64,000 bases of DNA from Hormiphora californensis (Eukaryota > Ctenophora > Tentaculata > Cydippida > Pleurobrachiidae). The translations under genes were made by a program, and so were the position numbers. The DNA lies in contig CM035353.1 of NCBI GenBank assembly GCA_020137815.1, positions 5,150,733 through 5,214,732 on the forward strand, written 5' to 3'. Under the pieces are notes generated by a model. That model did not search any database and had not been told where the DNA came from. It saw nothing but the letters and a program-made list of their open reading frames with translations. This document shows positions 43,947 through 54,356 of the stretch, in pieces; position 1 is the stretch's first letter, and each line of letters starts with the position of its first letter.

Positions 43947-44510
43947 CCCTCCCCCTGTATACCTTCGACCTTCAAGTGCATGTGAGGAGGGCTTAATTGC
44001 CTTGACCTCACTATAGTGTGTCTGTAAAATAAATACGTTATTGGAGCTGGCACCGTGAGTTGCTTACTTTATATCCAGGCTGGCCTGAGGCCTCTATTTT
44101 TGGTATCTGAATACCACCTTTCTTTCTCTTCCTTTCGATTCCCACGTATATCACTCTAAATTTAGTATCGGCAACATGATGTAAGCTTCGTCTAACTAGG
44201 CCTAGGGCAGCAGTATAGCACATAGATCAGCTCTAAATTCAAATCGATGATCGAAGGGCGAAGATTGGGAATTCAATTAACTTGCTGTGATTACATGATA
44301 ACTGTCTATTGCGGAGCACTGACCCAACTGAATTAATAGTTAATAATAACTAGCAAAACTGGGGCGATCGTACCGATCGCAAATCGAGGGGTCTGTTTCT
44401 ATGTTTTTCTCCCTGCCTGTCTGCTATGTGATGTGATCCCTCTTTTTTCTCTCTTTCTCTCCCTTTTATACATGACGTGTTGTGACCCCTCAAGTCGCAA
44501 GCAGTTCTCA
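43947..44510. other. No confident gene
   Basis: A minus-strand peptide (LGLVRRSLHHVADTKFRVIY, about 44040-44220) could be a coding relic but has no supporting domain or splice sites. Confidence 0.3.
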
Positions 44511-44521
44511 ACACGTGTGAT

Positions 44522-44755
44522 ACGTGATACCTACGAATCACGTCGTCACACTGACGGATCACATCGTCACACTGACGGATCACGTCGTCACACTGACGGA
44601 TCACGTCGTCACATTGACGATAGGGTGTTACATTTCCGTGATACCTACGAATCACGTCGTCACACTGACGGATCACATCGTCACACTGACGGATCACGTC
44701 GTCACACTGACGGATCACGTCGTCACATTGACGATAGGGTGTTACATTTCCGTGC
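44522..44755. repeat. Two-level tandem repeat
   Basis: Two copies of a 117-bp unit (starting GATACCTACGAATCACGTCG). Each is made of four shorter units of about 22 bp with GTCACACTGACGGATCAC, then GATAGGGTGTTACATTTCCG. Confidence 0.95.
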
Positions 44756-45055
44756 AAATTTGCATTAGATATAGTTAGATAAGCGATAGACATGGTAAAC
44801 TAGTAATCACATCATAATATATTGATTGAACTTGTCGATAGTTGTATCAATACTCGACTTTGTTTGTTTTATTTATTCCCATGCCTCTCTTGATCTAAGC
44901 GGGCCGGCGTCTTTCTTTCTCTTTATGCTTTTGTTTTTAGCTTGCTTAATTTGTCGTTCATGATATAGCAGCGCTGTTAGAACTAGCATTCTATCATGAT
45001 CATCTTTGTTCTCTTCAGGTTTTGCGTTGTGCCCTCTTTGAGTTGTCTCATATAA

Positions 45056-45128
45056 TGAGACCCTCCTCTTCGCACCGGGCCTTCGGCCCGGTGCGGCTAC
45101 GTGATTCCGCGTAGCGAGGAGGGTCTCA
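45056..45128. mobile_element. 73-bp MITE, TGAGACCCTCCTC termini
   Basis: 13-bp perfect terminal repeats TGAGACCCTCCTC surround the CGCACCGGGCC/GGCCCGGTGCG hairpin. Related to 2060-2098. Confidence 0.75.
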
Positions 45129-45548
45129 CCCCAAAGGGTCTACTTGAATCTGAAACGCGCCGCACACAGCAAATGCTAACGCGCACCAACTCTTCTCTCT
45201 CTATAGTATGAACGCGTCTCTCGCTTTTCCCAAGGACCGTGGGAAAGTCGCACGAGCTCTTTTTTACAAGAACGAATGATTTTGAAGAGTTCAAACTGTG
45301 TTTAACGCGCCTCGTTTCATCTTTGCGCGTGATAAAGCAGGGTTTGGGGTATGACTGTACATCGAGGTTGTGCGATGTACAGTCAGTGTATGACAATCTT
45401 TGAGATGTTTATTCAAATGATACGGTATTGATTAACAGTACTCTTCGTTACTAATTCTATCACTGTCATCAATGTGGTGTGTACTTCAATTCTGTAACTA
45501 ATTTAATGTACCTTTTTATTTAGCAATTAGGCAATAGTTTAAAGACAG
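45129..45548. other. No gene recognised
   Basis: Likely upstream region or 5' leader of the ankyrin paralogue; no promoter element can be named with confidence. Confidence 0.35.
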
Positions 45549-45580
45549 AATTGCCGATTGGTGAAATTTCAACTAATAAT

Positions 45581-45610
45581 ATGGCTGGGGTTAGTATTGA
45601 TATAAATAGG
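45581..45610 (+). CDS. Candidate first coding exon of the short ankyrin gene
   Basis: ATG starts MAGVSIDINR and the exon ends at AATAGG|GTATGA, phase 0. The next exon opens in phase 0 after ATAATTTCAG, with an intron of 100 nt. The preceding bases (TTGGTGAAATTTCAACTAAT) recur at about 46208-46235 inside the same gene's 3' part. The start is an inference from frame and splice agreement. Confidence 0.45.
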
Positions 45611-45710
45611 GTATGAATCGTTATACCACCGTTAGATTTAGCGAATTATTGATCTGGTTGAATTCTATTCCACTTTTTCCCGTGTGAACACTAAAATGAT
45701 ATAATTTCAG

Positions 45711-46346
45711 GGGGGAGACTACTCGGGTTGGAAGGACCATCAGTTCACCGAGAAAATAGACGGCAACTGCACTGAAGCACATAGACTGGCTGATAGTGGT
45801 GACCACGAGAAACTCGGTCAGCTTTTACAAGTCGCAAAATCTAAGAGACTAACGGAAAAGGTGTTACTGGCAAGAAATGGTTTTAATTGTACACCACTGA
45901 TCCGTGCTTGTCATAATAATCACTATAAAACTGTGAAAATGCTACTTGATGCTGCAACAGAGCATTCAGAAGCTTTACTTAGGGATATGCTCTTGGCAGA
46001 GAACGAATATGAAACGGCATTACACTGTGCTAAAAAGACGGGTGACGAGAATTTGGTGAAGCTGCTACTGACTACGGCAAATCAGGCGAATACATTACTA
46101 GAGGCCATCCTTCTGAAAAAAGATAAAGGGGGGAACACACCGTTGTCCTCACAACGACAGCAACAGTTGATACAAGCGCTGCGTGATCGTACGGGAATGA
46201 TGAAGTTGTCGATTGGTGAAATTTCAACTAATAATGTGGCTGAAACTAGTACTGAGGTTAGTATTGATAACTGCGCTGGCAAGCGCAAAGGTCGCCATCC
46301 CCCACCCCCCGAAAGCGCCGCCAGAAACGAAGTTATACGATTATAG
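45711..46346 (+). CDS. Short ankyrin-repeat protein, truncated paralogue of the TRPA-like channel
   Basis: Terminal exon after acceptor ATAATTTCAG, with a stop (TAA-type) upstream in frame. It encodes DYSGWKDHQFTEKIDGNCTE and CTPLIRACHNNHYKTVKMLL, then TALHCAKKTGDENLVKLLL, so about three ankyrin repeats. It matches the 55.5 kb channel closely up to RDRTGMM, with about 25 residues missing in the third repeat, then ends in a diverged basic tail. The stop codon TAG is the first three bases of a transposon (46344). No membrane segments remain. It could be a cytosolic ankyrin protein or a pseudogene. Confidence 0.7.
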   Translation, partial: GGDYSGWKDHQFTEKIDGNCTEAHRLADSGDHEKLGQLLQVAKSKRLTEKVLLARNGFNCTPLIRACHNNHYKTVKMLLDAATEHSEALLRDMLLAENEYETALHCAKKTGDENLVKLLLTTANQANTLLEAILLKKDKGGNTPLSSQRQQQLIQALRDRTGMMKLSIGEISTNNVAETSTEVSIDNCAGKRKGRHPPPPESAARNEVIRL

Positions 46347-46789
46347 ACCCCGCTGGCTCAAATAGACGCCCGCCCCGCGCGAACAATTTGCACTGGTCTA
46401 TTGGACCGTGCACTGCCGTGAGTTTGTGTCTCGATAGACGCACGCCCTCTCACAGATTTGTGTAAAGATCACAAAGAATCACTGGAAACACGATAAAATG
46501 ACATGACAACACAAGAGGGAGTGTGTGTACAACCAACTAAGCTCTCTGTCTAGATTTGGCGCCCGCCAGTCTGTTGGCAACTGTTCCTCTTGACCCACAA
46601 TTAACTGTTATCTCTCCCTGCATTCCACCCTTTTGATTTGTTCAAACGATTGGTACGAGTGTATAGGAATGTAGAGAGGCACTTTGTAGCTTCATTTCCA
46701 ACTATTTGACCCGTTTTGTGTGAGCTCTCTGTTTGAAAACCACGTAAATTGTGCTTGTTTTGCTTCTAGGTGCCCGCCAGCGGGGTCTA
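46344..46789. mobile_element. TA-flanked inverted-repeat element truncating the ankyrin gene
   Basis: Ends TAGACCCCGCTGGC and GCCAGCGGGGTCTA, flanked by TA (46342-46343, 46790-46791). Includes repeated AGACGCCCGCC/TTGGCGCCCGCC-type motifs. The TA target suggests a Tc1/mariner-type mobiliser. Confidence 0.75.
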
Positions 46790-46824
46790 TAGAATACAAC
46801 TCCCTCCCTTGCGTGCAGATATAC

Positions 46825-46899
46825 CTGTAAACCCCTCGCTGACGCTCGGGATTTACAGGGCTGTAACGCACGGGTCCCGAAGGGACCCGTGCATTACAG
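46825..46899. repeat. Two consecutive hairpins
   Basis: CCTGTAAA.CCC/GGG.TTTACAGG (46825-46860) and CTGTAACGCACGGGTCCC/GGGACCCGTGCATTACAG (46861-46899) abut. Probably a compact fold-back MITE. Confidence 0.75.
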
Positions 46900-46923
46900 C
46901 TCAATAGACGCACTGCTCTGCAG

Positions 46924-47600
46924 TTGGTGACATAGACACCGTGCGCGACCAAGATTGAGCTCACACACAGGTGTCTGCTCCGCCTCAAAAAGGGTCGTTT
47001 CTTTCAAGGGATGTTGCACGCGATCCACTGGACCGATTTGCATCCGGTTTGTCGCAAAAGACTACAAATGATCCTAATATACTGGAAAATACCCGAGAAG
47101 TTTGTCTGTTAACAGGAAGTGGGTCAAAATTGACACTGAAGTCAAACCTATAATCTGGCTTCCGAGAGTTTCTGCACTACGCCCATGCGATTTAGAAGAT
47201 ATTGGGAGATATGTTGATGCAATTAGCATCAGCTATTAATGCCGGGTATTTTCCAGTACTCACAAGAGTTCAACCTATCTTCTGAAACCCTCAGATTCAT
47301 TCTACACCGTCTGGGAGTGGTGCAAAAAGGCTCGGAAGCCAGATTAGAGATTTGACTTCAGTGTCAATTTTGACCCACTTCCTGTTGACAGACAAACTTC
47401 TCGGGTATTTTCCAGTAAACTAGGACCAATTTGTAGTCTTTTGCGACAAACCGGATGCAAATCGGTCCAGTGGATCACGTGCAATTTGGCTTGAAAGACA
47501 CGACCCTTTTTTAGGGGGCGGAGCGGACACCTATGTGCGAGCTCGATCTCGGTCGCTGCGCGACCTCGATCTCGCACGCACTAGGTGTCAATGTCACCAA
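46924..47600. mobile_element. TTGGTGAC MULE-like element with 9-bp TSD
   Basis: Perfect ends TTGGTGACATAGACACC/GGTGTC.ATGTCACCAA lie between copies of GCTCTGCAG (46915-46923, 47601-47609). The arms (about 230 bp) are inverted and contain GATCCACTGGACCGATTTGC. The 9-bp TSD fits Mutator-like elements. No transposase. Confidence 0.9.
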
Positions 47601-47610
47601 GCTCTGCAGT

Positions 47611-47832
47611 GCGTCTATTGATTATCTGCCTGCGCGGGAGGGAGTTATGTACTATATGGATGTTTTGGCTAAAAACCCAGACTTCAGAAAGCCTGAAAGT
47701 GTGGCGCTCTTTCGTCCGATTGACTTGATTTTTGGAATGTATACCTGGCTTGGTGTCTTTGACTTCAGTTTAGATTTTCAAGTCTCTATCTCATCTGGGA
47801 CCGAAGTTACAGACTGGTCCCATTTGCTGTAA
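47611..47832 (+). other. Exon-like block upstream of nested repeats
   Basis: Open frame GVMYYMDVLAKNPDFRKPES, LFRPIDLIFGMYTWLGVFDF, SISSGTEVTDWSHLL. Its last 140 bp reappear in inverted orientation at about 55262-55400, just before the TRPA-like exon, so it may be repeat sequence rather than a gene. Confidence 0.3.
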
Positions 47833-47839
47833 ATTAGTT

Positions 47840-48063
47840 AGGATAAGGTTATCCATCGTCCTCAGGAACGTCCTACAGAACGTCTTAAGGGTACAGTGTA
47901 CACCTCGGCGAAATTTTTGTCGAGTGCCTGCTTAGCTCTCCATATGGGGTTGTAGGGCATGTCTTTCTAAACCAAACTTCTTTGAGCTCGTTTTACACCC
48001 TGAAGACGGATTCTAATCGAAAAACGAAGACTATACTCCATTTTTTCAACTGTTCACCCCCCA
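47840..48063. repeat. Left arm of outer inverted repeat (TTAAGGGTACAGTG)
   Basis: CCTCAGGAACGTCCTACAGA, TTAAGGGTACAGTG and ACACCCTGAAGACGGATTCT have inverted counterparts at 51900-52045. The TTAAGGGTAC start and CGAGTGC motif resemble the termini of palindromes A-C, suggesting a related TTAA-using family. Confidence 0.7.
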
Positions 48064-48190
48064 AAGTCGTGCGCAGAATTGTTTTGCGTGTCTATCAGAT
48101 GGTAACGTGTAGCGTGCACCACAAAAATTCTAAATTTGACTGAAATTTTGGGGGAACAGTTGAAAAAATAGGACTTTATATCATGTCGGT

Positions 48191-48480
48191 GGGGTGGTGT
48201 AGTGGTAGCACACTGACCTCCCATGCGCTAGGTCCAGGGTTCGATTCTGGTCTAGCGCACGTCGTCTAGCCCACCAAGCTATGATTGGTACGGGGATTTA
48301 CCCGGATAGTGTACTCGTTGCAAAGGTTCACCTAGTCGTACAGGTGTCACACTAATTAATTAGTGTGTAACTGTAAGGTACTCACGTGTAGAAATACATG
48401 TGTTCATCACTCATCAGTGGCTTGAGGAGCCTGTAAAAGGGACATCAAGCCTACTGCACGAGTTTTCATTATTATATTTT
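48191..48480 (+). mobile_element. tRNA-derived SINE (Gly-like head)
   Basis: The head GGGGTGGTGTAGTGGTAGCA has a pol III A box, and GGGTTCGATTCTGG is a B box. The position of CTCCCAT suggests a Gly(CCC)-type anticodon loop. The acceptor stem does not pair, and about 200 bp of unrelated body follows, ending in an AT-rich ATTATATTTTATTATATC tail. That combination is a SINE rather than a tRNA gene. Confidence 0.75.
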
Positions 48481-48553
48481 ATTATATCATCGAAAGATAA
48501 TTTTTTGAACTTTCAGAAGATGTATACATACTAAATTTACAAAACTGGATGTA

Positions 48554-48725
48554 CAGTCGGACCCCGATTTAGGGGCCCCCGATTTAGTGGCACCCCGATT
48601 TAGGGACAGGATTTTTTTCCCCCGATATAGGAAATTAACCTTATTTGACCCCGATTTAGTGGACACCCCGATTTAGTGGACAAGAGCCTTTCCCCCGAGG
48701 GTGTCCCTAAATCGGGGTCCGACTG
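48554..48725. mobile_element. CAGTCGGACCCCGATTTA MITE, 172-bp copy
   Basis: Perfect CAGTCGGACCCCGATTTAG-type ends flanked by TA on both sides. CCCCGATTTAGTGG is iterated inside. Third copy of this family. Confidence 0.9.
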
Positions 48726-48984
48726 TATAAGGGTCTTAGACTGTATTATATAAAAATAGATGTGCCGATATGGTTATTTTTCGCCATAGCGGACTTAAAT
48801 CTCATCCAATCGATCTTAAAATTGGTCAGTATCTTCATCTTAACCCTTTGACGGCGAGAAGGATTGGCTCGATAGAATTGTCTAATTTTTTGTTTATAAG
48901 TAGATATTATCAACACAAAACGCCTCGAAAAGGAAATTTGTAATTCCGACATGTAGTTTTTGCTGGGCCCACTGTAGCATATAT

Positions 48985-49175
48985 GAGGCATAAACTCTGG
49001 CCACTGGCACGTTATTTCAGATACCTTTCTCCCAGCGCGCCGCTGGGAGAAGGTAGCTGTAGTTTATCCGCCAGTGGCGGATAAACTGGTTTAAATCACG
49101 ACGACGATCCCGAGGCGTAGCCGAGGGAGAGGCGGAGGGGTTTAAACCAATAACGTGCCATTGGTCAGAGTTTAT
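48985..49175. repeat. Fold-back unit
   Basis: CATAAACTCTGGCCACTGGC pairs with its inverted form near 49170. Internal hairpins TTTATCCGCCA/TGGCGGATAAA and CCCAGCGCGCCGCTGGG are perfect. Confidence 0.75.
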
Positions 49176-49179
49176 GGGT

Positions 49180-49650
49180 TATATACCCTGCTTTAGTCGT
49201 TTGTTTCAAGTATTACACAATAACAAGAGAGAGAACACTAACGAAAACACACAAAGAGAACTGAGAAACAGTCAAAAACATCTCTCAATTGAGTGTATAG
49301 TGTTTGGTAACAGTTACTAAGGAGAGAGAGAAAGAAATAACAAGATATGGGGCATGCCAGACATAACACAGAGGAATTGAGATAGTGAGAAAGAAGGGGA
49401 GATAAAGAGAGAGTAATTGACGGAATGTGTTCTTTCTTTCTCTCCAATGTAGTGTGTAACTCTTGCAAATAGTGTTCCCTCTGTATTTCAGTAAGAACTG
49501 ATCATTTACACTCACTTTGAATGTAACATAGGAGTTAATAATAAATAACCTGCCAGTGGGAAATAATCTGCCGCTGGACTAGCTGTTTATTGAGAGCGCG
49601 CCAGTGGGACTTCTCGCCACTGGCGGGTTATTTAAGTTAGCAGGGTATAT
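49180..49650. repeat. TATACCCTGCT-ended repeat unit
   Basis: ATATACCCTGCT at 49181 and AGCAGGGTATAT at about 49638 are inverted. The right half has CGCCAGTGG/CCACTGGCG palindromes. No coding content. Confidence 0.6.
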
Positions 49651-51425
49651 ATGATACTATCGTCCGTAAGGGAATTCTAGTAACAAATCTAAATTGTACA
49701 AGTTTGTGGGTATTATGGCATAAATTCATGCTTTCATGAGGTTTGTAGCTACAAGTTCTACAATCGTGAACGGTTTTTACCAGGAAAAGAACCCAAATTA
49801 GAGATTTGTATCATATATGATACTATCGTCCTAATGGTAAATTCTCCTAAAACATACATAATTCGGGCTAGAAAAGGAGCTAAGAGACAAATCAGGGCAC
49901 TAAAATGTGTAGAATCATCGCATTAGTGGGGGTAGAGCAAATATTTAGGTCGCTATCTGGATCCCTAATGAGATAATTGGATAATTAGCTAATTATCTGT
50001 CCCGCGCGTGCTAATTATTCATGAAACTTAATGCTCTGGGAAGGAGTTATGAGACAAATGGGGGCACTAAAATGTGTAGAATCATCAAATTAGTGGGGGT
50101 AGAGCACATATTTAGGTCGCTATCTGGATCTATAATTGAGATAATTGGATAATTAGCTAATTAGTTGCCCTGGAGCGCTAATAAATGAGACTAGGCGGAG
50201 TATACAAGACAAGTGAGGGCACTAAAATGTGTAAAATCATCGCCTTAGTGGGGGTAGAGCTCATAGCTGAGTTTCTATTCCCACTCCTAATTGAGATAAT
50301 TGGATAATTAGCTAATTGACGGTTGCACACCGTCCACTTTTCACCAAATCCCGTAGTTTCTAGGTAATCCTGAGCTCTTTTGCTCAATCTAAGGATCTTC
50401 TGACATCCCCTAATATCCCTAAACCCCTATAACCGTGTGTCCAAACAATAAATATGGGAAACTGTAGTACATTAGAGGTTGAACGTGTTGTAGGAGCAAT
50501 AGGATATAAAAATTATATAGTATTGTAGGTGGATCTTGGATGTATGAGAGGTCTAGGATGGAGCAAGAGGGTTCTAAAGAGCTGGGCAGTGTCTAGGGTT
50601 GTATCGAGCGTATACTATTGTGTAAAACGAGTCAAAGGTGATACAAATGGGGTTAAGGGGTTGTCAGAAGATCCTTAGATAGAGCAAGAGAGCTCAGGAT
50701 TACCTAGAAACCACGGGATTTGGTGAAAAGTGGACGGTGTGCAACCGTCAATTAGCTAATTATCCAATTATCTCAATTAGGAGTGGGAATAGAAACTCAG
50801 CTATGAGCTCTACCCCCGCTAAGGCGATGATTTTACACATTTTAGTGCCCTCACTTGTCTTGTATACTCCGCCTAGTCTCATTTATTAGCGCTCCAGGGC
50901 AACTAATTAGCTAATTATCCAATTATCTCAATTATGGATCCAGATAGCGACCTAAATATGTGCTCTACCCCCACTAATTTGATGATTCTACACATTTTAG
51001 TGCCCCCATTTGTCTCATAACTCCTTCCCAGAGCAAAGTTTCTTGAATAATTAGCACGCGCGGGACAGATAATTAGCTAATTATCCAATTATCTCAATTA
51101 GGGATCCAGATAGCGACCTAAATATTTGCTCTACCCCCACTAATGCGATGATTCTACACATTTTAGTGCCCTGATTTGTCTCTTAGCTCCTTTTCTAGCC
51201 CGAATTATGTATGTTTTAGGAGAATTTACCCTTAGGACGATAGTATCATATATGATACAAATCTCTAATTTGGGTTCTTTTCCTGGTAAAAACCGTTCAC
51301 GATTGTAGAACTTGTAGCTACATACCACATGAAAGCATAAATTTATGCCATAGCACCCACAAACTTGTACAATTTAAATTTGTTACTAGAATTCCCTTAC
51401 GGGCGATAGTATCATATATGATACG
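49645..51425. repeat. 1.8-kb palindrome
   Basis: Arms of about 750 bp start ATATATGATACTATCGTCCG and its inverse. Each arm carries three tandem-like blocks of GCACTAAAATGTGTAGAATC followed by GATAATTGGATAATTAGCTA. The loop (about 50400-50650) contains GTTGAACGTGTTG and AGGATATAAAAA. Arm identity looks very high. Confidence 0.9.
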
Positions 51426-51899
51426 GCGCCTTAAATGTTAATAACTCATTCAATTTTCAATATTTTTTGATGCGGCTTTTTGCATTCGGTCGGTTATGTC
51501 GAGCACTTTTATTCCTTCAAAGGATTAGTTGTGCCCCCAAAAAACAAAAAAATGAGAAATGTTTTTAAAAAAAGGCCGAAATTAGCCTCCTTAGAAGGGC
51601 TATAAAATTTTTTTCTTGATTTTCTGAGCTGATCTGGACGTGGTTTTAGGTTCATAATCCCTAAAACTAGCTTGTAACAAAATATGGGCCACCTAGATAA
51701 AACATAAGGACTTCCAGGCCGCCTAGAATAGACTGTAGCATATATGCTCTGTCGCCGTCAAAGGGTTAAGACAAGATATCTTGTTAATCCCGATAATATT
51801 ACGTCATCATTATGACGTTGTAACGTCGCGTTATGACGTCAAAATGACATCAAAAATGAAATTTTCGTAGTTTAGCTATTGCTTCGTAGTTTAGCTATT

Positions 51900-52045
51900 C
51901 CTTCGTTTTTCGATTAGAATCCCGATCCGTCTTCAGGAATCAGGGTGTAAAATGAGCTCAAAGAAGTTTGGTAAGAGTGTAAAAATGACGACTTTAAGAC
52001 ATTCTGTAGGACGTTCCTGCGGATGATGGAAAACCTCACCCGAAG
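51900..52045. repeat. Right arm of outer inverted repeat
   Basis: Counterpart of 47840-48063: AGGACGTTCCTGCGGATGAT and AAAATGAGCTCAAAGAAGTT in inverted order. The TTAAGGGTAC terminal bases are changed on this side. Confidence 0.7.
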
Positions 52046-52061
52046 TAAATGCACACACATC

Positions 52062-52487
52062 CAGTAGGATAATGTTTTAATTATGCACTGTTCACTGCTG
52101 TAGACATCACCCACTCACTTCATACACACACAAACACCCACACACATGACCAAGCCTGTACGACAGGTTATTGATCACCGGCTGTATTACAGCACGAGAG
52201 AGCCGTCACTAGTATCGTGCAGTGATCCGAAGATCATGATAACAATTAATATGACGTGATCAACTGCTATAGCCCAACTGTTCATTCTGAGAATTCTGAT
52301 ACAAAGATATTATTTGCCGTACTGATATATGAGGTAACTCCAACCCCCCAGTTTCATCTCCTTGTTTAACATGGGAGTTACCAAGGGAATCCACTGGGTT
52401 CGATTAATCTAGGCACATACCCACAGTACTATTCGAATTGGCGTATCTTTATATCAGGAATCTCGGATAGCAACAATCCTTGTTTGT
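52062..52487 (-). repeat. Satellite unit, inverted copy
   Basis: Carries the reverse complement of most of the 487-bp unit that follows, e.g. GTAGACATCACCCACTCACT against AGTGAGTGGGTGATGTCTAC. The junction lies at about 52482. Confidence 0.9.
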
Positions 52488-53833
52488 GTGTGTATGAAGT
52501 GAGTGGGTGATGTCTACAGCAGTGAACAGTGCATAATTAAAACATTATCCTTGAAACGTGAGCACTGCTGATAATAAGAGCCCTGTCTATACGCCTAATC
52601 TGTTCAGATAGCAATAAAACACAAGGATTGTTGCTATCCGAGATTCCTGATATAAAGATACGCCAATTCGAATAGTACTGTGGGTATGTGCCTAGATTAA
52701 TCGAACCCAGTGGATTCCCTTGGTAACTCCCATGTTAAACAAGGAGATGAAACTGGGGGGTTGGAGTTACCTCATATATCAGTACGGCAAATAATATCTT
52801 TGTATCAGAATTCTCAGAATGAACAGTTGGGCTATAGCAGTTGATCACGTCATATTAATTGTTATCATGATCTTCGGATCACTGCACGATACTAGTGACG
52901 GCTCTCTCGTGCTGTAATACAGCCGGTGATCAATAACCTGTCGTACAGGCTTGGTCATGTGTGTGGGTGTTTGTGTGTGTATGAAGTGAGTGGGTGATGT
53001 CTACAGCAGTGAACAGTGCATAATTAAAACATTATCCTTGAAACGTGAGCACTGCTGATAATAAGAGCCCTGTCTATACGCCTAATCTGTTCAGATAGCA
53101 ATAAAACACAAGGATTGTTGCTATCCGAGATTCCTGATATAAAGATACGCCAATTCGAATAGTACTGTGGGTATGTGCCTAGATTAATCGAACCCAGTGG
53201 ATTCCCTTGGTAACTCCCATGTTAAACAAGGAGATGAAACTGGGGGGTTGGAGTTACCTCATATATCAGTACGGCAAATAATATCTTTGTATCAGAATTC
53301 TCAGAATGAACAGTTGGGCTATAGCAGTTGATCACGTCATATTAATTGTTATCATGATCTTCGGATCACTGCACGATACTAGTGACGGCTCTCTCGTGCT
53401 GTAATACAGCCGGTGATCAATAACCTGTCGTACAGGCTTGGTCATGTGTGTGGGTGTTTGTGTGTGTATGAAGTGAGTGGGTGATGTCTACAGCAGTGAA
53501 CAGTGCATAATTAAAACATTATCCTTGAAACGTGAGCACTGCTGATAATAAGAGCCCTGTCTATACGCCTAATCTGTTCAGATAGCAATAAAACACAAGG
53601 ATTGTTGCTATCCGAGATTCCTGATATAAAGATATGCCAATTCGAATAGTACTGTGGGTATGTGCCTAGATTAATCGAACCCAGTGGATTCCCTTGGTAA
53701 CTCCCATGTTAAACAAGGAGATGAAACTGGGGGGTTGGAGTTACCTCATATATCAGTACGGCAAATAATATCTTTGTATCAGAATTCTCAGAATGAACAG
53801 TTGGGCTATAGCAGTTGATCACGTCATATTAAC
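52488..53833 (+). repeat. 487-bp satellite, two complete and one partial unit
   Basis: TGTATGAAGTGAGTGGGTGA recurs at 52491, 52978 and 53465, an exact 487-bp period with almost no differences between units. The third unit stops at ATCACGTCATATTAA, a few bases before the MULE target site. No coding frame is conserved. Confidence 0.95.
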
Positions 53834-54356
53834 ACATCCAGTAGTTGGTGACATTGACACCTAGTGCGTGCACATAGGTGTCCGCTCCGCCCCCTAAAAA
53901 AGGGTCGTGTCTTTCAAGCCAAATTGCACGCGATCCACTGGACCGATTTGCATCCGGTTTGTCGCAAAAGACTACAAATTGATCCTAATATACTGGAAAA
54001 TACCCGAGAAGTTTGTCTGTCAACAGGAAGTGGGTCAAAATTGACACTGAAGTCAAATCTTTAATCTGGCTTCTGAGCCTTTTGCACCACTCCCAGACGG
54101 TTTAGAATGAATCTGAGGGTATCAGAAGATAGGTTGAACTCCTGTGAGTACTGGAAAATACCCGGAATTAATAGCTGATGCTAATTGCATCAACATATCT
54201 CCCAATATCTTCTAAATCGCATGGGCGTAGTGCAGAAACTCTCAGAAGCCAGAATATAGATTTGACTTCAGTGTCAATTTTGACCCACTTCCTGTTGATA
54301 AACAAACTTCTCGGGTATTTTCCAGTATATTAGGATCATTTGTAGTCTTTTGCGAC

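Larger units (their letters stand above)
48844..51765. mobile_element. piggyBac-like 2.9-kb element, CCCTTTGACGGCGA ends
   Basis: TTAA (48840-48843 and 51766-51769) flanks CCCTTTGACGGCGA and its inverted copy. TTAA plus CCC-starting termini is the piggyBac signature. No transposase frame is present. The interior consists of further inverted repeats: a fold-back at 48985-49175, a TATACCCTGCT-ended unit at 49180-49650 and a 1.8-kb palindrome. Confidence 0.8.

Noticed and set aside
44350-44793. CRISPR-like array or repeat protein (RQCDDVI repeats)
   Set aside because: Subunits are contiguous with no unique spacers, the genome is eukaryotic, and the frames are open on both strands only because the unit length is near a multiple of three.
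48191-48261. Functional tRNA-Gly gene
   Set aside because: A and B boxes are good but the acceptor stem does not pair and a SINE body follows.
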